Source: Actinomycetales bacterium UBA1416 | GTDB taxonomy: Bacteria; Actinomycetota; Actinomycetes; Actinomycetales; Actinomycetaceae | Length of the DNA: 38,020 bases | Reading direction: 5' to 3' | Assembly (NCBI GenBank): GCA_002304945.1 | Contig: DBPQ01000004.1 | Span: 22,652 to 60,671 of the forward strand | Shown here: positions 23,477 through 30,673 of the stretch, one piece after another | How positions within the stretch are numbered: position 1 is the stretch's first letter | How the letters are laid out: each line of letters begins with the position of its first letter | Translations under genes and position numbers: made by a program | Notes under the pieces: generated by a model | Told to the model about the DNA's origin: nothing | The model's input: only the letters and a program-made list of their open reading frames with translations | Databases searched by the model: none

Positions 23477-24617
23477 ATGTCCTCCGCCTCCCCACCCTCG
23501 CCGTCCGCTGACGTCCCGGTGGAGCGGATCCCACGGCAGATCTGGGTGCTCGTCATCGCGGCGTTCTCCATCGCGATCGGCTTCGGGATCGTCGCCCCGG
23601 TCCTGCCCCAGTACGCCGCCAGCTTCTCCGTCTCGATCACCGCCACCACGGTGGTGGTGAGTGCGTTCGCGGCCTTCCGCCTGCTGTGGGCGCAGCCCGC
23701 GGGCGCCCTGGTCACCCGGCTCGGCGAGCGGCCCACCTACATGACGGGCGTGCTGGTGGTGGTGGCGTCGTCGGCGGCCACGGCGTTCGCCCAGAACTAC
23801 TGGCAGTTGCTGGTGTTCCGTTCCCTCGGCGGAATCGGCTCCGTCATGTTCACCGTCTCGGCGATGGGCCTGCTGGTGCGGCTCGCGCCCCCGACGATCC
23901 GCGGCCGCGTCTCCGCCCTGTACGGCTCGATGTTCCTGATGGGCAGCATCGTGGGGCCCGTCATCGGCGGGCTGCTCGGGCAGTTCGGGATGCGGGTGCC
24001 CTTCCTCCGACAAGGCCTTCCGTTCGGTGCTCGGCAGCGGCTTCGCCAACGGGTGGAGCAACTTCGGGGTGCGCATCGCCCTCGTGCCCCTGTTCGCCGC
24101 GGTGGTGATCTCCCCGGAGCCCTGGATCGCCGGCGCGGTCCTCGCGCTCTTCGCGATCGGGAACGCCTCCGTGCTGCCGGTGTCCTCCCGGGTGGCGGAC
24201 ACCGTGGGGCGCCGCCCCCTCATCATCGGGGGGTTGCTCGTGAACGGGGCGTTCACCGCGTCCCTCGGCCTCGCCACGACGACGTGGGTGCTCCTCGCGC
24301 TCTCCCTCCTCGCCGGTGCCGGGGCGGGGTTGATGAACCCGGGGCAGCAGGCCGCGGTGGCCGACATCATCGGGAACGACCGGAGTGCCGGCCAGGTCCT
24401 CTCGACCTTCCAGATGGTGCAGGACGTCGGGGCCATCCTCGGGCCGATCATCGCGGGCCTGGTGGCCGACGCCGTCGGGTACGAGGCGGCCTTCGCGGTC
24501 ACGGGCGTGCTGGTCATGGCCACCGCGGTGCCCTGGTTCTCCACCCGGGAGACGCTCGAGCGGGCCCAGATCAGCCCGCGGATCCCCCGCTTGCGGCGCC
24601 CCTTCCGGCAGGGTTGA
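23477..24617 (+). pseudogene. MFS transporter disrupted by an internal deletion and frameshift
   Basis: The N-terminal half is a good DHA1-type major facilitator (about 175 residues, helices 1-5): GFGIVAPVLPQYA, FRLLWAQPAGALVTRLGERP and RLAPPTIRGRVSALYG with the motif A/B residues. The frame then jumps at about 24001-24008: reading continues as DKAFRSVLGSGFANGW in the +1 frame and runs to the stop at 24617 through helices 7-12 (VADTVGRRPLIIGG, LMNPGQQAAVADI). Between the halves, helix 6 and most of the central loop are absent, about 40-60 residues, so this is a deletion and not merely a one-base error. The first frame alone would run out of frame to 24760. The intact version was probably a multidrug-type exporter. 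CATAAT (23462-23467) lies 9 nt before the ATG. Confidence 0.8.
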
Positions 24618-24632
24618 GTCCGACACGCTCAA
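24614..24632 (+). promoter_or_regulatory. HAIR-like element (HspR operator)
   Basis: TTGAGT-CCGACAC-GCTCAA matches the HspR consensus TTGAGT-N7-ACTCAA with one mismatch. A further half-site CTTGAGC follows at 24641-24647. It begins inside the last codons and stop of the upstream MFS remnant. Confidence 0.7.
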
Positions 24633-24655
24633 CTTTTCGCCTTGAGCGTACACAG

Positions 24656-24682
24656 CTGGCACTCGACGGGGTAGAGTGCCAA
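24656..24682 (+). promoter_or_regulatory. CIRCE-like element (HrcA operator)
   Basis: CTGGCACTC-N9-GAGTGCCAA; compare the CIRCE consensus TTAGCACTC-N9-GAGTGCTAA. The arms GGCACTC/GAGTGCC are perfect inverted repeats at the canonical 9-nt spacing, 90 nt before the hsp20 start. Confidence 0.85.
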
Positions 24683-24771
24683 TATCGGATCAGAACCGGC
24701 CACGGCGAGAAGCGCACGGGCCGTACCGAACCGCCCGGAGACTCCGGGCGCGGAAGCTGAGAGGTGGAACC

Positions 24772-25206
24772 ATGGCTACCCGTTATGACCCCTTCACCGA
24801 GCTGACCTCGCTGCTGAACTCCTCGCTGCGCCAGGTCCCGTCGAGCCCGGTGATGCCGCTCGACCTGTACCGCGAGGGCGACACCTTCGTGGCCAGCCTC
24901 GACCTCCCGGGCGTGGACCCGGGCTCCATCGACATCGACATGGAGGACCGCACCCTGACCATCCGCGCCGAGCGCAAGGCGCCGCAGAACGAGGGCCTGC
25001 AGTGGGTCACCCACGAGCGCCCCACCGGCACCTTCGCCCGCCAGATGACGCTCGGGTACGGCCTCGACCTGTCGAACGTCGTCGCCAACTACTCCGACGG
25101 GGTCCTCACTCTGACCATCCCGGTGGCCGAGGAGGCCAAGCCGCGGAAGATCCAGGTCAGCCACACCGGCCAGGCCTCCGAGATCGAGTCCGGCTCCGAG
25201 GGCTGA
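24772..25206 (+). CDS. Small heat shock protein, Hsp20/alpha-crystallin family
   Basis: A 144-residue ATP-independent chaperone that holds unfolding proteins. The alpha-crystallin domain spans about residues 25-125: PLDLYREGDTFVASLDLPGV, then LTIRAERKA, GTFARQMTLG and the closing YSDGVLTLTIPVAE (the conserved G-V-L motif), with a short I-x-V-like tail (RKIQVSH). The N-terminus (MATRYDPFTEL) is typical of actinobacterial Hsp20. AGAGGTGG lies before ATG 24772. Upstream HAIR and CIRCE sites indicate heat-shock control by both HspR and HrcA. A strong terminator follows. Confidence 0.95.
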   Translation: MATRYDPFTELTSLLNSSLRQVPSSPVMPLDLYREGDTFVASLDLPGVDPGSIDIDMEDRTLTIRAERKAPQNEGLQWVTHERPTGTFARQMTLGYGLDLSNVVANYSDGVLTLTIPVAEEAKPRKIQVSHTGQASEIESGSEG

Positions 25207-25220
25207 TACACGGAGCGCCG

Positions 25221-25253
25221 AACGGCCGGTTCCCCGCGCGGGAGCCGGCCGTT
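25221..25253 (+). terminator. Long GC-rich stem-loop after hsp20
   Basis: AACGGCCGG (25221-25229) pairs with CCGGCCGTT (25245-25253), and TTCCC pairs inside with GGGAG, giving a 14-bp stem with a 5-nt loop, 15 nt after the hsp20 stop. There is no T tract, as is common in high-GC actinobacteria. Confidence 0.75.
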
Positions 25254-25338
25254 CCGCTGTCAGCCCGTGATGTTCGTGCGGCCCGGGGGTCCACGCGCAC
25301 CCGGGGACATGCGCTTCGGCCTCACGGGTGCCTCCCGT

Positions 25339-25371
25339 CATGGCAACCGATACACTCCCTCGGTTGCCATG
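25339..25371. repeat. Perfect 12-bp inverted repeat (first of three)
   Basis: CATGGCAACCGA (25339-25350) and TCGGTTGCCATG (25360-25371) with a 9-nt spacer. No gene lies between 25207 and 25541, so this is intergenic. It may be an operator or an RNA hairpin. Confidence 0.8.
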
Positions 25372-25421
25372 CAGCGTCGTATGCGAACTCGGTGCCATTC
25401 CTCCCAAGGCCCCTCAAATGG

Positions 25422-25467
25422 CGACGGAATGAAATACACGAGAAATTCGGTGTATTTCCTTCCGTCG
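25422..25467. repeat. Long AT-rich inverted repeat (17 of 18 bp; second of three)
   Basis: CGACGGAA-T-GAAATACAC (25422-25439) pairs with GTGTATTTC-C-TTCCGTCG (25450-25467), with one T/C mismatch and a 10-nt loop. The inner part is strikingly A/T-rich for this genome, which suggests a selected or transferred element. Function unknown. Confidence 0.85.
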
Positions 25468-25475
25468 GAACCCCC

Positions 25476-25509
25476 GGAATCGGGCAGTCCGGGCGGCTGC
25501 CCCCATTCC
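25476..25509. repeat. Inverted repeat with internal loop (third of three)
   Basis: GGAAT-C-GGGCAG (25476-25487) pairs with CTGCCC-CC-ATTCC (25497-25509). It ends 6 nt before the CsoR-type operator and would cover the -35 region of the next gene. Confidence 0.65.
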
Positions 25510-25515
25510 CCTGTG

Positions 25516-25534
25516 ATACCCCCAGGGGTATGAT
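25516..25534 (+). promoter_or_regulatory. CsoR/CstR-type operator fused to a leaderless -10 box
   Basis: ATACCCC-CA-GGGGTAT (25516-25531) is a perfect 7-2-7 palindrome of the kind bound by CsoR-family repressors (copper, or persulfide for CstR). Its last three bases start the -10 TATGAT (25529-25534), which ends 7 nt before GTG 25542. Repressor binding would directly block the polymerase. Confidence 0.8.
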
Positions 25535-25541
25535 TGGCTCC

Positions 25542-26000
25542 GTGAGCCCAACTGAGCAGACCCCTGCCATCTCCCTCGAGGACCGCCTCGCCACCATCCC
25601 GCGCGTGGACGCCTTCGGGATGGACACCCCTACCGGCCTGGCTGCCCTGTTCACTGCGTGGTCCCGGCGGCACACCCTCGTCACTCTCGCCGCGATTCCG
25701 CTGTTCTACCTGCTCTACGGCAACGCCGTAGGGGCGCTCCTGCCCGCAAACGCGCTCGTCCAGGTGTCGCTGGCGTTCGCCGCGGTGCTGGCCGCGCTCG
25801 TGGCCGCCACCTACCTGCCCACCGGGCGTACGAACTCCGGACCCACCCCGTGCGGCGCCGGCGCGATCTTCCCTGTACTGCTCGCCCTGTTCCTGTTCCA
25901 GGGTTCCCTCGAGACGCCGGCCTCCGCCGTGATGGCCACGGTCCTCGTGGGCGCCGGACTCGCCCAGCGCGTCGTCGGCGCGGGCGCCTGCTCCGCCTGA
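25542..26000 (+). CDS. Four-helix membrane protein under CsoR/CstR-type control
   Basis: A 152-residue integral membrane protein with helices at about 44-60, 68-92, 105-122 and 128-146. Two Cys residues stand out: one in GPTPCGAGA at the start of helix 3 and one three residues from the C-terminus (GACSA), possible metal or sulfur ligands. I do not recognise the family with confidence; there is a faint resemblance to DUF4395 membrane proteins that accompany sulfur and copper genes. The GTG start is chosen because TATGAT lies 7 nt upstream; the ATG at 25530 lies inside the operator and is less likely. The operator is the best hint to function: response to copper or reactive sulfur. No csoR, copA or rhodanese gene is in the window. 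Confidence 0.75.
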   Translation: MSPTEQTPAISLEDRLATIPRVDAFGMDTPTGLAALFTAWSRRHTLVTLAAIPLFYLLYGNAVGALLPANALVQVSLAFAAVLAALVAATYLPTGRTNSGPTPCGAGAIFPVLLALFLFQGSLETPASAVMATVLVGAGLAQRVVGAGACSA

Positions 26001-26009
26001 CGACGCCGC

Positions 26010-26417
26010 TCAGGCCGCGTCGTCGTCGGTCCAGGTCAGCTCCCAGAGGTGACCGTCAGGATCGGCGACCAGCCGGGAGTACGACCAGCCGTGGTCGAGC
26101 GCCTCGCGCGCCTCGACACCGCCCGCCCCCAGCGCTCGCTCGGCGGCCTGGTCCACGTGGAACCGTGAGTCCAGTGTGAGACTCATCACCACCTCGGCGG
26201 TCGGGCCCGTCTCCGCCACCTCGCGGCCCGCGACGTCCCGGAAGGACCACGCGGTCCGCAGCACCACCCGCAGGTGGGGCGTCAGCGTGACCCAGACAGC
26301 GTCCTCGCTGGTGAGAGGCTCGTCGGTCACCCACCCGAGGGCGGCGTAGAAGGCCCGGCCAGCAGCCAGGTCACGAACTGCCAGCGTGATCGCCACCACC
26401 GGGTCATGGGCGTTCAT
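26010..26417 (-). CDS. VOC (glyoxalase/bleomycin-resistance) family protein
   Basis: A 135-residue protein with two beta-alpha-beta-beta-beta modules. AITLAVRDLAAGRAFYAALGW opens the fold, and the second module ends DHGWSYSRLVADPDGHLWELTWT, with the usual His and the metal-site Glu of VOC proteins. The C-terminus ends in an acidic DDDAA. ATG 26417 has TATCGT 7 nt upstream (leaderless); GTG 26426 is an in-frame alternative start. The substrate cannot be predicted. Divergent from a GNAT gene 65 nt away. Confidence 0.85.
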   Translation of the reverse strand: MNAHDPVVAITLAVRDLAAGRAFYAALGWVTDEPLTSEDAVWVTLTPHLRVVLRTAWSFRDVAGREVAETGPTAEVVMSLTLDSRFHVDQAAERALGAGGVEAREALDHGWSYSRLVADPDGHLWELTWTDDDAA

Positions 26418-26482
26418 GGAACCCACGATAGGGCGCAGGGCGCCCGGTGGCCCGCAACCGCCCCGGACGATAGTTTCGAGGC

Positions 26483-27349
26483 ATGCGAATCCGACAGGGC
26501 GGCTATGACGACCTCCGAGCGATCCTGGAGACCGGCCTTCGGATCAACTCCCGCGTGAGGCCCGAGCACATGGTGGTGGCCGAGGACGACGAGGGGAACC
26601 TCGCCGGCTTCGCCTACTGCTTCCTCTCCGGCCTGCACCGTGAGCGCTACTGGGTGACCACCAGGGTGTGCGATGGCTATCGTCGCGAGGGTCTCGGCAC
26701 CGACCTGGTCCGCGAGCTCGGCAAGGTCCGGGACGAGGACAAGCCGTTCTACGTCAAGATGCGGGAGGACAACCCGGCGCTGGAGTGGATCCGTTCCTTC
26801 GGCGGCGTTGACTTCCAGGTCTGCCCGCCCATGACCCTCGAACTTACCGACACCGCCACGGTCCAGTGGCTCGAAGCCCTCCCCGCGGGCGCACGCGTGG
26901 TCCCCGGCACCGCCCTGACCGATGACCAGCTCGTCCACTCCTTCTCCGCCATGTACGAGTGGGTGCACGAGGACTGGTCTCCGGTCACCTCGCGGGCGGA
27001 CGTCGAGCGCGTCTACGCCGAGGAGATCCGCAAGGACCTGAACCGCGAGCTGTCCCACTTCGCGGTGGTGGGCGACGACGTCGTGGCGGGCGTGTTCGTC
27101 TTCGGCACGCCCGCGGGCGAGGCCCTCGACGCCGTCGCCGAGACCATCACCCGTGACGCCCCCGACGGCGACGCCGCCCTCGCCGGCTGCGTGCGCGCGG
27201 CCGCCCGGCTGGCCGCCGAGCGCGGTTGGGCGCAACTCGCCTTCGACGGGCACCGTGACGACCCGCACCTGTACCCGCTCCTCGCGGGCGCTCCGGCGCT
27301 CACCGGGGACTCCATGTACTACATGGAGTACGAGCCGCCCCGCGACTGA
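26483..27349 (+). CDS. GNAT-fold N-acetyltransferase
   Basis: A 288-residue protein. The N-terminal 100 residues form a GNAT domain: VVAEDDEGNLAGFAYCF, then YWVTTRVCDGYRREGLGTDLV, where R-R-E-G-L-G-T is the acetyl-CoA loop. The C-terminal half (about 130-288) looks like a second, degenerate GNAT lobe (HFAVVGDDVVAGVFVFG) that lacks a clear R/Q-x-x-G-x-G/A loop, so this may be a tandem GNAT protein with one active half. TAGTTT (26471-26476) lies 6 nt before the ATG, again leaderless in type. Acceptor unknown. Confidence 0.82.
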   Translation: MRIRQGGYDDLRAILETGLRINSRVRPEHMVVAEDDEGNLAGFAYCFLSGLHRERYWVTTRVCDGYRREGLGTDLVRELGKVRDEDKPFYVKMREDNPALEWIRSFGGVDFQVCPPMTLELTDTATVQWLEALPAGARVVPGTALTDDQLVHSFSAMYEWVHEDWSPVTSRADVERVYAEEIRKDLNRELSHFAVVGDDVVAGVFVFGTPAGEALDAVAETITRDAPDGDAALAGCVRAAARLAAERGWAQLAFDGHRDDPHLYPLLAGAPALTGDSMYYMEYEPPRD

Positions 27350-27366
27350 GCTCCGGTCCGATCAGC

Positions 27367-30015
27367 TCAGGCCTGCGGCGGTGCCTGGTCCCGCCGCGAG
27401 CAGATCCAGTGCGCCACCATGGCGGTCCAGCCGGTCTGGTGCTGGGCGCCGAGGCCGCGGCCGTCGTCGCCGTGGAAGTACTCGCTGAAGACGGGGTGGG
27501 GATCCCACAGCGGCCCCGACGGGAAGTCCCGCGGGGTGGAGGGACGCCGTCCGTCCGGTCCTGGCAGGAACAGGGCGCGCAGCCGCCGCTCCAGGTCGTC
27601 CGCCACGTCGCACAGGTGCGCGCCCCGCCCGGACCCGGCGGGGAACTCCACCTCCAGGTCCTCGAAACTTTCCGCGTAGGTGCGCAGGGCGTCCAGCAGC
27701 AGGGCGTTGACCGGCAGCCACACCGGCCCGCGCCAGTTGGAGTTCCCGCCGAACATCGGGGAGTCGGACTCGCCGGGCACGTAGGCGATGGTGAGGGCCT
27801 GGCCGTTCACCCAGTCGGTGTGGCCGGCGCGGTACGCCGCCGAAAGGGAGCGGATCCCGAACGGGGAGTAGAACTCCTCCTCGGAGAGCATCCGGGAGAG
27901 CACGCGCTGCGCCCGGTCCGGGTCCACCAGGGCGAGCACCATCTCCAGCCCGGCGGGCGTGGGCTCGCGCACGAGGGCGTCCATCATCTCGGGGCGGTTC
28001 CTGTCCAGCCACTTCAACCGCTCCATGTAGTCCGTGAGCTCCCGGCTCACCCACGTGGGGATGGGGGCGATCGCCATCAGCGGCAGGAGCCCCACGAGCG
28101 AACGCACCCGGAGCTGGTGCGCCCCGGCGGAGTCCACGAGCATGTCGTAGAAGAAGCCGTCCTCCTCGTTCCATGGGCTGGCATTCGCGGAACCCAGGTG
28201 CTCCATCGCCTCGGCGATCGCGAAGAAGCGTTGCAGGAACGTGGCCGCGAGCTCGTCCCACGCATGGTCCTCGCGCGCCAGCTCGAGGGACATCCGCAGC
28301 AGGAGGAGCGTCAGGAACGCCACCCAGCTCGTGGCGTCCGACTGCTCGAGGCGCACCCCGTCCGGCAGCGGCGCGGAGCGGTCGAACATCCCGATGTTGT
28401 CCAGCCCGAGGAAGCCGCCCTCGAAGAGGTTCGAGCCGTCCGGGTCCTTGCGGTTGATCCACCAGGCGTAGTTGAGCAGGAACTTGGAGAGCACCCGGAT
28501 GAGGAACGCCCGGTCGCGGGCGCCGTCGATGAGGTACACCTGCCACGCCGCCCAGGCGAGGGTGGGCGGGTTGACGTCGTCGAACGCCCACTCGTAGGCG
28601 GGGAACGCGCCGTCGGGGTTCTGCACCCACTCCCGGCACATCAGCACGATCTGGTCCTTCGCGAACTGGGGGTCCACGTGTGCGAACGCCACGCAGTGGA
28701 ACGCGAGGTCCCAGGACGCGAACCAGGGGTACTCCCACTCGTCCGGCATCGAGATGACGTCCGCGAGCGTCATGTGCTGCCAGTGGCGGTTGCGCCCGCC
28801 GGCACGGTTCGGCGGCGGGGCCACGGCGACTCCGGGGTCCCCCTCCAGCCATTCGCGCACGTCGTAGCGGTACAGCTGCTTCGCCCACATGAGGCCGGCG
28901 AACGCGCGCCGGGCCACGTGGGCCTCCTCCTCGTCCACCGACGCCGGGATGGCGGTGGCGTAGAAGTCGTCCGCTTCGGCGCGGCGGTCGGCGAGCGTGG
29001 CGTCGAAGGACCCGGCGAGCGCGCGCGGTGGCGCCTCGTCCGCCACGAGTCGCAGCCGCACCGTCACCGTCTCCCCGGGGGCGACGGCGTCGAACCGGTA
29101 CCGCAGCGCCGCCCTCGTCCCGCGGCGTTCGGGATTGACGGCGTCGGCCTCCCCGTGGACGACGTACCGGTTGACGGCGTCCTTGGGATACGGCGTCGCC
29201 GACGGCGTCCCGTAGAGCGCCGCGGTGTTGGTCTCGTTGTCGCAGAACAGCAGCTCGGGGGAGCCTTCGGCCACGAGGACGTAGCGGCCGAGCCACTCGT
29301 GCTCGGCGCGGATGGTGACGCCGGAGGTCCGGCCGACGCTCGTCGCCGGCACGGACGCCAGGGACGGGACGCGGGGGTCCCGCCCCCACGCCCAGGTGTT
29401 GCGGAAGGTGAGCTGGGGGATCAGGTCGAGGGGCGCCGTCGCCGGGCCGTGGTTGGTGGCGGCGATCTCCACGCAGATGTCCTGTGGGGAGGCCTTCGCG
29501 TGGGTGACGACGACGTCGAAGAAGCGGTCCTCCGCGAGCGCGCCGGTGTCGGCGAGTTCGTACTCGTCCTCCGCCAGGCCCCGGCGGGCGTTCTCCGCGC
29601 GCAACTCCTCGTAGGGGAACGCGGCCTGCGGGTAGCGGTAGAGGTACCGGGACCAGGAGTGGGTGGGGGTGGCGTCCAGCGGCCACCAGTACTCCTTCAC
29701 GTCCTCGCCGTGGTTGCCCTCGTGGTTGGACAGGCCGAAGAGGCGCTCCTTGAGCCGGTCGTCGTGCCGGTTCCACAGGGCGAGGCTGAGGTTCAGGAAC
29801 CCGAAGCGGTCACTGATCGCGGCGAGCCCGTCCTCACCCCACCGGTAGGCGCGCAGGTGGGCGTGGTCGAAGGGGAAGTGGCGCCATGCGTCGCCGTCGG
29901 CGGAGTAGTCCTCGCGGACCGTGCCCCACTGGCGGGCCGCGACGTAGGGCCCCCACAGCCGCCACGCGTCACTGGCGCCGGGGGAGGAGGCAAGGCGATC
30001 GTGTTCCTCGGTCAT
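27367..30015 (-). CDS. Glucosidase, GH63/MGH1-like glycoside hydrolase
   Basis: An 882-residue cytosolic protein. The start (WGPYVAARQWGTVREDYSADG) and EDGLAAISDRFGFLNLSLALWN are diagnostic of the bacterial glucosidase-like family with an MGH1-type (alpha/alpha)6 barrel. The N-terminal 330 residues form a beta-sandwich, and the barrel (about 390-880) contains WFASWDLAFHCVAFAHVDPQFA, PPTLAWAAWQVY, GGNSNWRGPVWLPVNALLL and EYFHGDDGRGLGAQHQTGWTAMVA. Characterised relatives act on mannosyl- or glucosyl-type compatible solutes or oligosaccharides; the substrate here is unknown. ATG 30015 is used; ATG 30036, preceded by AGGA, is a possible start seven codons upstream. Its upstream flank is the repeat cluster at 30061. 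Confidence 0.9.
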   Translation of the reverse strand: MTEEHDRLASSPGASDAWRLWGPYVAARQWGTVREDYSADGDAWRHFPFDHAHLRAYRWGEDGLAAISDRFGFLNLSLALWNRHDDRLKERLFGLSNHEGNHGEDVKEYWWPLDATPTHSWSRYLYRYPQAAFPYEELRAENARRGLAEDEYELADTGALAEDRFFDVVVTHAKASPQDICVEIAATNHGPATAPLDLIPQLTFRNTWAWGRDPRVPSLASVPATSVGRTSGVTIRAEHEWLGRYVLVAEGSPELLFCDNETNTAALYGTPSATPYPKDAVNRYVVHGEADAVNPERRGTRAALRYRFDAVAPGETVTVRLRLVADEAPPRALAGSFDATLADRRAEADDFYATAIPASVDEEEAHVARRAFAGLMWAKQLYRYDVREWLEGDPGVAVAPPPNRAGGRNRHWQHMTLADVISMPDEWEYPWFASWDLAFHCVAFAHVDPQFAKDQIVLMCREWVQNPDGAFPAYEWAFDDVNPPTLAWAAWQVYLIDGARDRAFLIRVLSKFLLNYAWWINRKDPDGSNLFEGGFLGLDNIGMFDRSAPLPDGVRLEQSDATSWVAFLTLLLLRMSLELAREDHAWDELAATFLQRFFAIAEAMEHLGSANASPWNEEDGFFYDMLVDSAGAHQLRVRSLVGLLPLMAIAPIPTWVSRELTDYMERLKWLDRNRPEMMDALVREPTPAGLEMVLALVDPDRAQRVLSRMLSEEEFYSPFGIRSLSAAYRAGHTDWVNGQALTIAYVPGESDSPMFGGNSNWRGPVWLPVNALLLDALRTYAESFEDLEVEFPAGSGRGAHLCDVADDLERRLRALFLPGPDGRRPSTPRDFPSGPLWDPHPVFSEYFHGDDGRGLGAQHQTGWTAMVAHWICSRRDQAPPQA

Positions 30016-30060
30016 GGGTCGATTGTCCCAAGTCATCGGGTCATCCTGGCCTGATCGATG

Positions 30061-30191
30061 GGGAATCCGCGCTCCCCAGTCGAGCCGGGGAGTGTTCGTT
30101 CTCCAGCGGAGAGCGGTCACCCACTCTCCCAAGGAGATTCCGCGTTCCCCGTCGAGCCGGGGAGTGTTCGTTCTCCAGCGGAGAGCGTCAC
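30061..30191. repeat. Two copies of a 60-bp intergenic repeat (family A)
   Basis: Unit 1 (30061-30120) and unit 2 (about 30133-30191) share GTCGAGCCGGGGAGTGTTCG and CTCCAGCGGAGAGC with only small indels; the period is 72 bp. Both are direct. They lie between a glucosidase gene and the family-B repeats and contain no plausible gene. The style is that of dispersed intergenic repeats in Micrococcales. Confidence 0.85.
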
Positions 30192-30271
30192 TCCTGCTGG
30201 TTGATGGCGGTTCGGGAGAAACCCGCCACCCCTTCGAGCCCACCAACTGCGCCCGCAGTCTCGACCTGCCT

Positions 30272-30580
30272 CCCCAATTGCGTATGCAGAACGTTCTGGC
30301 GGGTGGTCTACCACCCGCAGGAACGTCCCAGACCCGCAGGATCGTCCTGCGTACGCTCTCGGGGATCGGACCGGGCCACGCGAGGTCCGCGGGAACGTTC
30401 TGCACACGCTCTTGGTGCGCAGGACGCCACCGCCATCCCCAACAGCGGGCGCCCGATCGTTCTGCGTACGCAATTGGGAACGGACCGAGCCGCACAAGAC
30501 CCGCAGGAACGTCCTGCGTACGCTCTTGGGAACCAGGGTCAGCCGCACATGGCCGGTATGATCGTTGTGCGCATGCGGGA
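30272..30580. repeat. Cluster of about six degenerate units of an intergenic repeat (family B)
   Basis: The core is GGAACGTTCTGCGTACGC followed by TCTTGGG. Direct units start near 30339, 30392, 30454, 30506 and (degenerate) 30559, spaced 53, 62, 52 and 53 nt apart. One unit at 30272-30299 is inverted, and a partial direct copy follows at 30319. Each core holds two adjacent palindromes, GRACGTYC and GCGTACGC. The head-to-head pair forms an inverted repeat over 30291-30326 with a perfect GCGGGTGGT/ACCACCCGC centre (30300-30317). With family A this fills the 658-nt gap 30016-30673. Confidence 0.8.
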
Positions 30581-30673
30581 GGGCGCGCTGCCGAGCGGCG
30601 GAGCACCCTCGTACCGGAACGAAACGCAACCAGCACAGGGTGAGCCGGGCAGCGGTGGCCCGGGCGAGACCTC

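Noticed and set aside
25516..25531. Part of a fourth member of the adjacent inverted repeats
   Set aside because: Its sequence fits the CsoR-family consensus and overlaps the -10 box, so it is better explained as an operator.
25267..25533. Small gene encoding an 88-residue protein in the structured intergenic region
   Set aside because: No ribosome-binding site, no recognisable features, and it would overlap three inverted repeats and an operator.
27409..30054. An 881-residue open frame on the plus strand opposite the glucosidase gene
   Set aside because: It has shadow composition and no motif; the minus-strand gene is a recognisable enzyme.
30281..30300. LexA/SOS box at CAGAACGTTCTG
   Set aside because: Actinobacterial LexA sites have a 4-nt gap (GAAC-N4-GTTC). 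Here the halves are adjacent and the motif belongs to a repeat family.
30272..30580. CRISPR array
   Set aside because: Repeats are degenerate, spacing varies (52-62 bp), one unit is inverted, spacers are related to each other, and no cas genes are present.
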